The notes below the pieces were generated by a model. That model worked only from the letters and a program-made list of their open reading frames with translations. It made no database searches and was not told the DNA's origin. From Homarus americanus (lineage: Eukaryota; Arthropoda; Malacostraca; Decapoda; Nephropidae), in NCBI RefSeq assembly GCF_018991925.1, contig NW_024738608.1:2224187-2288186 (forward strand): 64,000 bases of DNA. The letters run 5' to 3'. Position numbers and translations under genes: made by a program. This document shows positions 11,626-22,253 of the stretch, in pieces (positions within the stretch are counted from its first letter, which is position 1; each line of letters starts with the position of its first letter).

Positions 11626-11915
11626 GACACGATTTGACTTGATAGGTATAAAATACCTTTGCTTCTGCAGGACTCATTTTATCATTAAGGTGAAACTAGC
11701 CAGTCATCTTGTCTATTTTTAATAGTTTTCTAATTATTATATTGATACCCATCATGTCTAATCTTTGTTGAAGGTCACTTAGATTATAAATTATCTCTGG
11801 GATGGATGAATGGATAAGTAGTACTGTAGTAGGTTAGGTTATGTCTTTTTAGGGTCATACCTAGATTTCAGTACAGTGCATATGTCTTAATTATTCCATT
11901 CTCTATCCTTTGCAG

Positions 11916-12057
11916 ACATGTACAAGTTAACAACGATGGTGCATTAGATTTCTACAAAAAATTTGGATTTGAAGTGGTGGAAACAAAGCAACATTATTAC
12001 AAGAGAATTGAACCTGCTGATGCTCATGTTCTTCAGAAGACCCTGGTTAAGTCTTGA
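11916..12057 (+). CDS. NAA50: NAA50 N-alpha-acetyltransferase, last coding exon
   Basis: Follows the acceptor TTTGCAG and encodes (L)HVQVNNDGALDFYKK, FGFEVVETKQHYYKR and IEPADAHVLQKTLVKS followed by TGA. The His of LHVQ corresponds to the second catalytic residue of NAA50 (His112 in human), and the YYKRIEPADAHVLQK block is the substrate-binding hairpin region that is nearly invariant in animals. The protein ends soon after LQKTL, so the variable C-terminal tail found in human and fly is very short here. The codon joining this exon to 5936-6122 is TT|A (Leu), which keeps frame. The sequence downstream to about 12340 is presumably 3' UTR. Confidence 0.95.
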
Positions 12058-12347
12058 GCATCAGTCACATATAAACAACCCTGGGACCTGACAACTACTG
12101 GCAAATAGAAGGATATCAAGCAGTAAGTGGTGACTGGAAATTTCTGATGAGGTGAAAATAAGCTGCAGAGATGGAATGATGTGTTGTTAACCAGTGGAGT
12201 ACTGTTCTGTATACTGAGTTTAAGGACATGCTGGAAAGATGGTCAAGTCTATGGCTATAGTAACCACATAATTATTTTACTCATTGATTCTGCAAAGAAT
12301 CAAATACTTATGGTGAAAGATATGCATATATGTTTGTAACTGTGTAA

Positions 12348-13141
<794 letters not shown>

Positions 13142-13804
13142 ATATGAGGCCCCCCACATCGTAAGGGTTACTTGTGCCAAAATTTGAAACCGAGAAAACC
13201 GTGTTTAAAGTTTTTTATATTTCTAATAAGCATAACTTTGTTGTTTTTGGAGATACACCATTCATTTTTTATGCATTTTGAAGCTAAAGGACTGTACTTG
13301 CAGATGGTAGGTAGCACGTCATGAAGTAATGTACTGGGTTGTTGCAATGTTGACTTGAAGCAACAAAACTTCCTCCCGCTTATGGTTTTTTTGACTTTAA
13401 TCGACATCAGAGTGTAGATCCCGCCACAACAAAAGAACTGAGGGAGGGATTCCGCTCTCATTGGCTGGAGGGGCCGTGACGTAGATAGCAGACGCTCACT
13501 GTCATTGGCCGAGATGGGGGAAGTGGCTGCGGGCCAGCCGTTGTGATTGGCCACCCGCTCCTCTCACTTACTCGCTGACAGGACGAGAGCACCTGACGAC
13601 GCGAAAGTCAAGCCGATACTTTCCTGTCTGCCACAAATCGATGCTAAACCCTATTTTAAAAGGGCTTTCAACCTTATTTACAGTCTAGTAAGGAGATCTT
13701 ATCCACTACCATCGTATCGAGCTAGGCCGAAAATAGTGCTTTCCAACAAAAACGGGTTTCGCCCGGGTGGTCTGAGTTACCCTTACGATGCGGGGGCCTC
13801 ATAT
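13142..13804. mobile_element. About 660-bp DNA element with ATATGAGGCCCCC inverted repeats
   Basis: The left end reads ATATGAGGCCCCCCACATCG followed by TAAGGGTTAC; the right end in reverse reads ATATGAGGCCCCCGCATCG followed by TAAGGGTAAC. The repeats match over about 30 bases. The interior is notably more GC-rich than the surroundings (13370-13640 in particular) and holds overlapping ORFs on both strands (13168-13554 minus, 13547-13822 plus) with no recognisable domain. It is probably a non-autonomous element. Because the end itself is palindromic with the flank (ATAT), the target duplication is ambiguous and the superfamily is unassigned. Confidence 0.65.
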
Positions 13805-14308
13805 TATGTGGCAGTTAAATAATACTGGTGTGGCAGCAGTTGACTGGCTAACTGCTTCTTACTGGTTCAGTAATCACAGTGCAGTTGCACAGAGCAGATG
13901 TTTCTATGTTCTCTACACTGCTGCGTCATAATGACCCTTATATTTTGTATGATGGATTTTCCCTTGCTTAATTTGTAATAGCTGTATTTATTAGATATTT
14001 AAATTTAATATTTTACAAAAGTTTTGTCTACGTACAGTATCATCCTAAAACATCTATCTCATGCCTGATCTTTCAAAAATATGTTTTCAATTTTTATTTA
14101 TCATCAAGGAGTTGAGAATGAGATATTTGTCCTATACAGTATGTGTTTTTTCATAGGAAAATGTGAACAATCATATTTTTTAGGAAAATATATAGAGGTT
14201 GGATTACAAATGAAGTCAAAACATTTTTTGCCAAAATGCAAACCTTTGGTGAGCAAAGTTGTGGCATTTTACTAAATGTACTGTACGTGCATGTGGGCGT
14301 GCATTTAC
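13805..14308. other. No recognisable feature
   Basis: AT-rich unique-looking sequence. ORF 14081-14275 has no recognisable domain. Confidence 0.5.
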
Positions 14309-14590
14309 ACACACACTTGCCCACAACACACTCGCCCACACACACACTCGCCCACACACACACTCGCCCACACACACACTCGCCCACACACACACACTCG
14401 CCCACACATACACACACTCTCCCACACACACACACACTCTCCCACACACACACACACACACTCTCCCACACACACTCACTCACACTCTCCCACACACACT
14501 CACTCACACACACGGGCACACTTGCCCACACAGACACACACATGCACACACGCACTCATGCACACACACATACACACACACAAAAAAAGA
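14309..14590. repeat. CA-rich minisatellite
   Basis: Repeats of the form ACTCGCCCACACACAC, drifting to ACTCTCCCACACACAC and then to plain CA runs. Open frames on both strands here encode only His/Thr or Val/Cys repeats and are not genes. Confidence 0.95.
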
Positions 14591-15849
14591 AGTTTATATG
14601 CATATACATAGACACACACATTGAGACATACACTGTCACATAAGTTGTCTCAAGAATATTTTCACACAATGACCAAAACATACACATAAGTTTAGTATGC
14701 ACACACAGAATTGCACATACTTGACATAATTTTGTTCACATACATACTTACTCTGTAGTTCAGCAGTAGAGCATTCACCCCAGGAGCAAATGGTCCTGTG
14801 TAAAGAATTGGGTTCTATCCTTGTACACAAACCCTTGCATACTCTGCAATAAAATTATTATACATAGGTTTGCTTGCTGATTGTGTAACAATTTTTCAGT
14901 TGATTAGCATCCTGTTAAGCGGGTTGGGTAACCCAATAATTACTGAATATTAAGAATCATGGCATCAACACTTGCCTGGCTTTCTTACATCAAAGCTGGA
15001 AAAGGCTTGTAACAATGAGAAAATAGAAAAAAATATCCATCTGCCTTGTGCACATAAATACTTACATCTAAACATGCATATACATAAGTTTATATTCATA
15101 CACATGTGCCCCAGAGGTGTGTACAAAGTCTTGGTTCACAACTATGCTATGCTTGATACTCAGTTACTTTGATTATAAAATTTAACACTTGTACTAAACT
15201 GTACTGTACTGTAGCATACAAGGTGAACTGTCCTGCCTGTAATCTTATAAATTTACTTTTATTTCAAAAGTATTATGAGGACTTTCACAAATTAGTTGAT
15301 TAATTTTATTTCTCTGTATATGAAAAGAAAAAATGAATTAATTTGTGTACATTTTTCTTGTTATAAACCAGTGTATAATTTTTTCAAGTACTGTATAGAG
15401 TAGCCATAAAATGAGACAGATGAATTCCAAAGAAAGGAGCTGTCCTGCCTTTATATTCAGAAATGCAAACTTCTGTAGTTGTGGAACACCGGATTGTATT
15501 TTACTAGTCTATACCATTGGTTGTAAGATCATATTTTTTCTTTTTTTAATTTTGTATGATTTGTGGTGATGTTTGGCAACTCATTGTTGCTACATTTTAA
15601 CAAGACCCTCTGACTCCTTAGTATTTTATGTCTGCCCTTACTTCTAAACTATGAAAATGGTTTGTCTTACATTGCTAACTTGTTGTTTTTATAAGATTTA
15701 AATATATGAAATCCATTAAGAATATGATAAGTTTTGTTTAATTTACATAGCTGAATCAAAAGTAGTTTACTAAATACAATATATCAAATATTGAATAGGA
15801 ATAGTCTTCAGTATTATTAGTGTTTAATGTCTGTGGGCTGGGGCACAAG
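14591..15849. other. No recognisable feature
   Basis: AT-rich sequence with no convincing ORF, RNA gene or transposon border. Confidence 0.5.
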
Positions 15850-16565
15850 GGTGTGAGTGTACTGTATACTTTGTGTGAGCTGGGGTACATTAGCCTGAGT
15901 GTATACTTTGTGTGAGCTGGGGTACATTGGCCTGAGTGTATACTTTGTGTGAGCTGGGGTACATTGACCTGAGTGTATACTTTGTGTGAGCTGGGGTACA
16001 TTGGCCTGAGTGTATACTTTGTGTGAGCTGGGGTACATTGACCTGAGTGTATACTTAGTGTGAGCTGGGGTACATTGACCTGGGTGTATACTTTGTGTGA
16101 GCTGGGGTACATTAGCCTGAGTGTATACTTTGTGTGAGCTGGGGTACATTGGCCTGAGTGTATACTTTTGTGTGAGTTGGGGCACACATTGGCCTGGGTA
16201 TACTTTGTGTGAGCCAAGGGTTATTAAATGGAGTGTATACTTTGTGTGTGAGCCGAGTACATTGGCCTGGGTGTGCATACTTTGTGTGAGCTGGGCACAT
16301 TGGCCTGGGTGTATACTTTGTGTGGCGCTGGGGCACATTAGGCCTGAGTGTATACTTTGTGTGAGCTGGAGTACATTGGCCTGGGTGTATACTTTGTGTG
16401 AGCTGGGGTACATTGACCTGAGTGTATACTTTATGTGAGCTGGAGTACATTGGCCTGGGTGTATACTTTGTGTGAGCTGGGGTACATTGACCTGAGTGTA
16501 TACTTTATGTGAGTTGGGGTACATTGACCTAGGTGTATACATTGTGTGAGCTGGGGTACACTGTG
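15850..16565. repeat. 37-bp minisatellite, about 19 copies
   Basis: The unit reads GTGTATACTTTGTGTGAGCT followed by GGGGTACATTGGCCTGA; successive units start at 15899, 15936 and 15973, giving a 37-base period. The middle of the array (16150-16350) has several one- or two-base insertions and deletions. ORFs on both strands are translations of the repeat and are not genes. Confidence 0.95.
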
Positions 16566-16574
16566 TGTGTGGCA

Positions 16575-16650
16575 TTTTTTTTTTTTTTTTTACGGGAATT
16601 AGCCCACCCGGGCACAGGTCAAACGACCCACAACGGAGCCTGGGGGCATG
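16575..16650 (-). mobile_element. Truncated 3' end of the SINE/LINE-like retroposon
   Basis: A T run followed by TACGGGAATTAGCCCACCCG, GGCACAGGTCAAACGACCC and ACAACGGAGCCTGGGGGC. This is the 3' tail shared by the copies at 8813, 17800, 21985 and 63890, here with a poly(A) tail on the minus strand. Confidence 0.75.
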
Positions 16651-16655
16651 AGGGA

Positions 16656-17799
16656 TTTTTGTCAGGAATGATATGGATAAAGCTTTTAAATACATTTCAA
16701 AATTTCCAAGCCATTATTCCTAAACCAGACATTGAGTACAACATTTACACCTTGCAAGTGAAGGTAGAACATGGGTCAGACATATTTGGACTCTTGCAAG
16801 GCTAGTTTGAATGCAAATTGTGGTTGTCACGGCTAAAAAAATTCATTAAATCTGCTCAAATTTTTTTGTGAAACCATCTAACGAAGGTGAATGAGAAAAC
16901 TTTACATGTGCTTGAATTGGTAGGAATTTTTATGCTAGAAAATGATTATTGTAGGGTGGATCAGTGGGTGCAGAAACCATTTAGAAGGTTAATGATAATA
17001 AAAAGAATAGAACAAGACAAATGTAGAAACCCAAAGAAACAAAGTTAGGACAACAAATTTCCATACATGCTCATATACTAACTTAATTGTATATAGTGTA
17101 CAAAGTGACTAACAGCCCTTCATAAGCTGATTCATCTAAGCTTGTGCTCTCCTCCAGTAGACTGTATCCTATTTATTGTGTATTTGTGTTTTTCCGTATG
17201 ATTCATTTTTGTATTGCACAACATGTTATTCCATGTCACAGTGCTGAGAATGGAGTATGCATAAGCACATGATTGTCCCCACTAGGACAAAAATTAAGAG
17301 GTATGAGTAATGAGGTTAGAAATGAATGTGATCTCTGGTACAGATATGGCAATTTTGATGGAGGCATATGGTCTCAGTAGGTCTTCCTACCATATGTGAT
17401 ACAATATTATGAATGTGAAGTACTAATGTATATGTAGCATACATTCAACAATGCAAAGAGTTAATTGCAACTCTTTAACATCATCTCTGATAATGTCTAA
17501 TAAGTACAGTATCCGAGTTAAAATTTTTAGGTGTTTTATATTATTTCCGCGTTATAGGGAGGACAGCTTGATTTAAAGGAAAATTGCTCCATTCTAGACT
17601 TAACTTATCTGGACCACCCCACCCCTAGGTTTTAGAGTGTAAATTACAGGTGATTTGTACTATGAGTAAGCATCTTTTGTAAAAAAAAAATTTTGCTAGG
17701 ATTGAGCAATACTAGTACTTCACCCTGCAAGTCTAGGATACTGATTTCCGAGGTTCCAGGACCCAGGATGTGTAAATGGTATCTAAAAATCGAGTACTG
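16656..17799. other. No recognisable feature
   Basis: AT-rich intergenic sequence; I see no gene. The ORF at 17693-17920 runs into the LINE tail and is not convincing. Confidence 0.5.
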
Positions 17800-17916
17800 T
17801 ACAGATGATGGAATTAGCCCACCCGGGCACAGGTCAAACGACCCACAACGGGGCCTGGGGGGCGAAAAAAAAGAACGGAAAGAAATTGAAAATATAGAAA
17901 AAAAGGTTATACTGTA

Positions 17917-18339
17917 TTAATCTACACCATGAAGATGCCGGAAAACCAGCTTTTTAAAGTAAGACAGATTGTAAGAGCATGGAAACACAGAAGAAGGCAG
18001 AGCATTCCACAGTTTGGCTGTGTGAGGAAAGGAGGTGGTACTATAACGGGTTATTCTCGTGTGACCGACATCCACAGAGAAATGGTGGGCACCGTGGGCA
18101 AGACGTGTGTTACAAACCCACGGCCTTGCCGGCGGTACACAGGATGCCAAATCCACTGAACATTGCCCATTAAAGTACCTGTAAAAGAGAGAAAGTGAAG
18201 CAACATTGCAGCGAAGAGAAAGGGGAGATAGATTGTCTACTAAAGGGGGAGAGTTAATAAGACGAAATGCCTTTGAATCCACCCTATCTAATAGTTGGAC
18301 AGAAGAAGAGCCACCCCAGATATGAGAACAGTACTCCAA
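17917..18339 (-). pseudogene. LINE reverse transcriptase C-terminal fragment
   Basis: About 140 residues starting MEYCSHIWGGSSSVQLLDRV, the region just downstream of the RT domain in Jockey/CR1-like LINEs, ending with FRHLHGVD. It overlaps the preceding RT fragment in a different frame, so a frameshift separates the two. Confidence 0.75.
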
Positions 18340-19130
18340 GTTAGGACGAATGAATCCTTATATACTTGGAGCAACTGCTCAGGAGTGAAGTAGCTGCGGC
18401 ATCTGTACAGCATTCCCAACTTTCGGGAGGCAGCTTTAGTTATACTAAGGATGTGTGATTTCCAGGACATATTGGAGGAAATGGTGAGGCCTAACATATT
18501 TATTTCAGAATTTTGGAGGATGATAGCGTCCTGAAATGTAATTGGTGGGAGATCGTCTAATTTACAAAGTGTAATTGGTAAATATTGAGTTTTGTTACTA
18601 TTGAACTTAACCACGTTTGTATCTCCCCATTCAGAGATGCTGCACAGATCTGCGTTGATAGAAGTAATGATATCAGTTCTAGAAACAGATCTAGTTTGAG
18701 AGTTAGGAGGAAGGGGAAAATGTGAGGAAGAGTGAAGAGTAGAATGATCGGCGTAAGAATGGATAGAATTAGTTGTGTGAAGTAAATCATTGATAAAAAG
18801 AAGGAAGAGAGTTGGTGAAAGAACAGAACCCTGTGGGACGCCACTATTGGTAGAGAAAGAGCGAGAAATCGATCCCTCGACAACAACTGCCATGGATCGA
18901 TTCTCAAGGAAGCTAGAGATGAGAGAAACCAAAAGAGGGAAGTTTAGATAGCAAAGACTTGTGCCATACCCTGTCAAATGCTTTGGAGATGTCGAGGGCC
19001 ACGACAAAAGTTTCCCCATAATCCCTAAGAGAGGATGACCAAAGATGGGTGCAATAGGAGAGCAGATCACCAGTAGATCTCGCCTGGCGAAATCCATACT
19101 GGTGGTCTGACAAAAGAAAGAGGTGTTCAA
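18288..19130 (-). pseudogene. LINE reverse transcriptase central fragment
   Basis: Contains the GVPQGS box (SGVPQGSVLSPTLFLLFIND) and SYADHSTLHSS in the position of the catalytic Y-A-D-D, followed by a KFNSNKTQYLPI-like block. The Asp to His change at the active site and frameshifts at both ends mean it is inactive. Confidence 0.8.
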
Positions 19131-19187
19131 GGTGGCGGAGAAAATGGGAGTTCAAGATAGTTTTGAAAATCTTAGAGAGGGATGAAG

Positions 19188-19691
19188 TTAGGGCAATGGG
19201 GCGCTAGTTAGAGGGATTAGATAGGTCACCCTTCTTTGGGATGGGCTGAACCAAGGCATGCTTCCAAGAAGAAGGAAAAGTTTTGGTTTTGAGGCAAAGG
19301 CGAAAGAGGCGAGCAAGCACAGGGACCAGGGCTTCAGAACACGAGGGGGTATTCCGTCTGGTCCATGCGCCTTACTCACATCCAACCTGGATAACACACC
19401 GGCAACCCTGCGAGTGGAGATTATAGGAAAGTGCATAGGTTCAGTAGGAGGTGCAGGGGTAGGAGGGGTAGAGTGGGAATCGTCTAAGGTGGAATTCGAG
19501 GAGAATAAGGTGCCAAAGAGGTTGGCTTTCTCAGGGGGAGAGTTGGCTATAGAGTTATTGGGATGGAAGAGGGGAGGAAAAGAAGGCGTGCAGAAGTTGT
19601 TACAGATGTTTTTAGCTAAGGACCAGATATATGATAGTCCTTGTCCTTCATACTGCATCCCAAAAGAAAACTCTAAGCATTGGGTTACCAA
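19188..19691 (-). pseudogene. LINE reverse transcriptase N-terminal fragment
   Basis: Contains SRLDVSKAHGPDGIPPRVLK, the conserved RT entry motif (KAxGPDGI). The strand and order fit the fragments downstream; the element is truncated or unrecognisable 5' of this. Confidence 0.75.
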
Positions 19692-20030
19692 GAAAGGGAA
19701 ACAGCTGAAAAGTTTTTACTGCCAAGATTAAATATGTACACTGTAATATGCTTTTGTTAATTTCATGTGCAAAATTACATCACATGGATAATCTTATTGA
19801 ATACGCTCACACTGAAGGCAAACATACTTATTCAATAAAAACATTATACAAGTTTCCGTAGATTCAACATGCATACTGACAATACTGTACAGGCAAAGTA
19901 TATGATTCAGCGTGTCTTTTTCTACCTGTACTTAGCATACAGGTACACAAATTATGTACTGTACCTAGGTCGTACAGGTATACAATGTACACAGAACATG
20001 TAAATATACAAACAATGTGTATCTAGAACA
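19692..20030. other. No gene; weak repeats of a GTACAGGTATAC motif
   Basis: Short blocks such as CGTACAGGTATACAATGTAC recur, and a related block (ATGCAGGTATACAAACAATG) reappears at about 22083 on the other side of the SINE-like copy. This suggests that the copy inserted into a small tandem repeat. Confidence 0.4.
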
Positions 20031-20227
20031 GCTACCAAACAGGGAGGTACTACCGCCTGGGAAGATATTGGAAGCATAATGTGTTGTCTAATGGTAGACC
20101 CTGCTGCCATATGGCATTGCAAAAATTGTGATGAAGTCCCAGGTTGCTGATCTGACTTTCTGCCTCATTTACACACAATTGCGGGGTCTCAAATGTTTCT
20201 CTTGCTATTGACAACACAACATACATA

Positions 20228-20927
20228 CAGTTAACCCTCACTTTACGCGGTTAATGTAACCCGGTGGGTCCCTCGTAAAGTGAGAAACGCGTAAAGTGAA
20301 TCACATAACATATGGGATTAATTGAAATGGAGTCCGGGCCGATCCCCAAACTCCACTTTTTGACGACACACAACTATGTTGTAGTAAAAATATTATCTTA
20401 ACTTTATGATGGTATGCACACACAATTAATAATTAAGAGAAATATCAATAATATTAGGTTTTTAACACTTACATTAGTAGAAAAAATGGCTGGGCACACG
20501 GGGATGGGCGGTTGGTTCCGAGGCAGAGGGCAGATTATTGGCCCTCACCTGTGTCACTTGTATCAATTGTATCACTATCCACCACAGAGGCTTGCAGGGC
20601 CTCTTTGTCAAACTCCCCAAAGTCCATATAAGTCCATATCCTCACCATAATTATCACTATCACTGACTTGGGCCGGCTGTGGTGGGTGGCGGGTGAAGAA
20701 CTGGTAATGTTTTGATGACTGGGCGACCTTGTGCGCACCATGTTCGCGCAGCTTACACAACATGGCGGATGGCGGGAGGTTTGGATCCAAAAATGGCGCC
20801 GCTCGCCAGCCGCTCTCCGCGTAAAGGGGTACACGCACCGCGGAATGTGAGCATCCTGGGTTCCGGCAGGGCACCGCGTAAACGTGGAAACGCGGAATGT
20901 GGGACCGCGTAAAGTGAGGGTTAACTG
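20228..20927. mobile_element. 700-bp MITE with CAGTTAACCCTCAC ends
   Basis: Terminal inverted repeats start CAGTTAACCCTCACTTTACG (left) and, in reverse, CAGTTAACCCTCACTTTACG (right). TA flanks at 20226-20227 and 20928-20929 match the TA target duplication of Tc1-mariner/pogo elements. The uninterrupted relative at about 63660 shows the empty site. The interior is unusually GC-rich, with several GCGTAAAG-type subterminal repeats; no transposase is present. Confidence 0.85.
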
Positions 20928-20988
20928 TATATCGTTTCTCACTAATGATCTTTTTTTTAAATTTCTTTATGGTTCCTTATTATTATTA

Positions 20989-21827
20989 CAGTGACCCCTC
21001 GTTTAACGAACTCAATCCGTTGCAGAAGGTCATTCGTTAACCGAAACCATTGTTTCAATGGGTTTTTGGGTAATTGGTTCCAGCTCACCGAAAATTTCTT
21101 AAATTCAACAAAAATGGTAGAAAAGTTCACTTACTTTGAGGTGTGTATGTAGAAGGCTCCTGGATAATGATGATGATGATGGGAATTAGAATGGGGGTGG
21201 AGGAGAAGGGAGAAGAGAAGGCATTGGGGTGGAAGAGAAGTCACCCCATGGTGCCATTTCACCCATAAAATTTTAGCTCTCTTGGTGTAATTCAAGATTA
21301 TTTTCTTTAAATCAACACTGCACTGCATTATATATTGTCAATATGTAAAATATATTTCAAAATGACCAATAATTTGCTTGGAAACACAGAAAAAAAGCGT
21401 TTAGTTGAAGAGAGTCTCAAGCAAGATGTTACCTCCAGTGAAAACAGAGAGAGACTAACGCCTGTTTGCTGTGTTAAGAGGCTGGATGCCGCGCATTAAA
21501 CTAGTCACTTTACCTTCAATTATGTTCAATAATTGTTAAAATGACTAAAAAATTGAATATTAAACTTTTAAAATTATTGAATAGTATAAACTTCTTGATA
21601 TTTACTAAAATAGTAAGGAATTTAAGCCCTAGAACCGATTAATGTATTGGCGAACTGATACTAAAGCTGGTTGCCCGGTCAGTGCAAGCGAAAACATGTT
21701 GAGGTCGGTTCGTAAGAAATTCGTTAACCGAATTTTTGTTCGTTAACCGAATTGAAGATCCTTATGGAAGGCAGTTCATTAACCGAAATTTCGTTAACCG
21801 AGGCGTTCGTTAAACGAGGGGTCACTG
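20989..21827. mobile_element. 839-bp MITE with CAGTGACCCCTCGTTTAACG ends
   Basis: Left end CAGTGACCCCTCGTTTAACG; right end is its reverse complement. TA flanks at 20987-20988 and 21828-21829. Subterminal TTCGTTAACCGAA repeats occur near both ends, three or more times on the right. No transposase is seen. It sits in the (TTA) region of the same SINE-like copy as the 700-bp MITE. Confidence 0.85.
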
Positions 21828-22253
21828 TATTGTAATTATTATTATTGCAGTGTTTTCATTATTATTATTATCATTATTATTTTATTTTTATTTTTGTATT
21901 TATTATAAATTTTACTTATCTGAAATATTATTATTATTATTATTATTAATATTATTATTGTTATTGTTATTGTTATTGTTATTACGTTTTCGCCCCCCGG
22001 GCCCTGATGTGGGTCAGTGACCTGTGTCCGGGTGGGCTAATACCCTTAAAAAAAAAAAAATACAAATAATGTACCAAGACCATGCAGGTATACAAACAAT
22101 GTTCTTAGTTCCTTCAGGTGTATGTACAGCAGCATGGATTAGTTCAGCTCATGCCCTGACAGTGTGGGCCGATAAGTGTTTATGATCATTATAGACATTT
22201 AAAAGTGGTGTTGACTGTATAAAATATTATATTTAGGATATATTTGTACTACG

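Larger units (their letters stand above)
6431..11630 (-). mobile_element. Rearranged BEL/Pao LTR retrotransposon with 5-bp target duplication
   Basis: The insertion is bounded by GACAC on both sides (6431-6435 and 11626-11630). Inside these, the ends read TGTTAAC and GGTAACA, typical TGTTA/TAACA termini. On the minus strand the order is zinc-binding/integrase region, integrase core, DUF5641 and then the 3' LTR, the order seen in the 3' half of BEL/Pao pol. Gag, protease and reverse transcriptase are missing. The right part is scrambled: an inverted LTR copy (8470-8724 plus 11108-11346, split by a DNA transposon) is followed by a partial direct LTR (11354-11625). The element cannot be autonomous. 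Confidence 0.8.
6123..11915 (+). other. NAA50: Last intron of NAA50, 5.8 kb, transposon-filled
   Basis: The intron starts GTAAGT and ends TTTGCAG. About 5.2 kb of its 5.8 kb is a single nested transposon insertion (6431-11630). Without it the intron would be about 600 bases. The coding strand of NAA50 is plus, while the BEL/Pao genes inside read on the minus strand. Confidence 0.85.
17812..19691 (-). mobile_element. Decayed non-LTR retrotransposon (LINE), 5'-truncated
   Basis: On the minus strand, reverse transcriptase pieces appear in correct order but in several frames: SRLDVSKAHGPDGIPPRVLK (19188-19691), then FVVALDISKAFDRVWHKSLL (18913-19155), SGVPQGSVLSPTLFLLFIND and SYADHSTLHSS (18288-19130), then a C-terminal region with PHTAKLWNALPSSVFP (17917-18339). 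The catalytic YADD box is YADH, so the active-site Asp is lost. The sequence after the last stop contains the 3' tail (17812-17868) found in the SINE-like copies. The endonuclease domain is missing. The clade is uncertain; a Jockey/CR1-like group is plausible. Confidence 0.8.
20031..22060 (+). mobile_element. SINE-like retroposon split by two MITEs
   Basis: The outer element begins GCTACCAAACAGGGAGGTAC and ends with GGGTGGGCTAATACCC and a poly(A) tail. Removing the two TA-flanked MITEs leaves about 487 bases that line up along their length with the uninterrupted copy at 63474-63952. The body has a (TTA)n-like tract at about 21840-21980 followed by TTTTCGCCCCCCGGGCCC. I do not see clear pol III A and B boxes, so whether it is a true SINE or a LINE 3' fragment remains open. 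Confidence 0.75.

Noticed and set aside
14151..14643. His/Thr- and Val/Cys-rich frames on both strands
   Set aside because: CA-rich minisatellite translations.
15756..16695. A 292-residue minus-strand frame and plus-strand frames with Cys/Val repeats
   Set aside because: The 37-bp minisatellite is one base longer than twelve codons, so frames cycle; no start context or domain.
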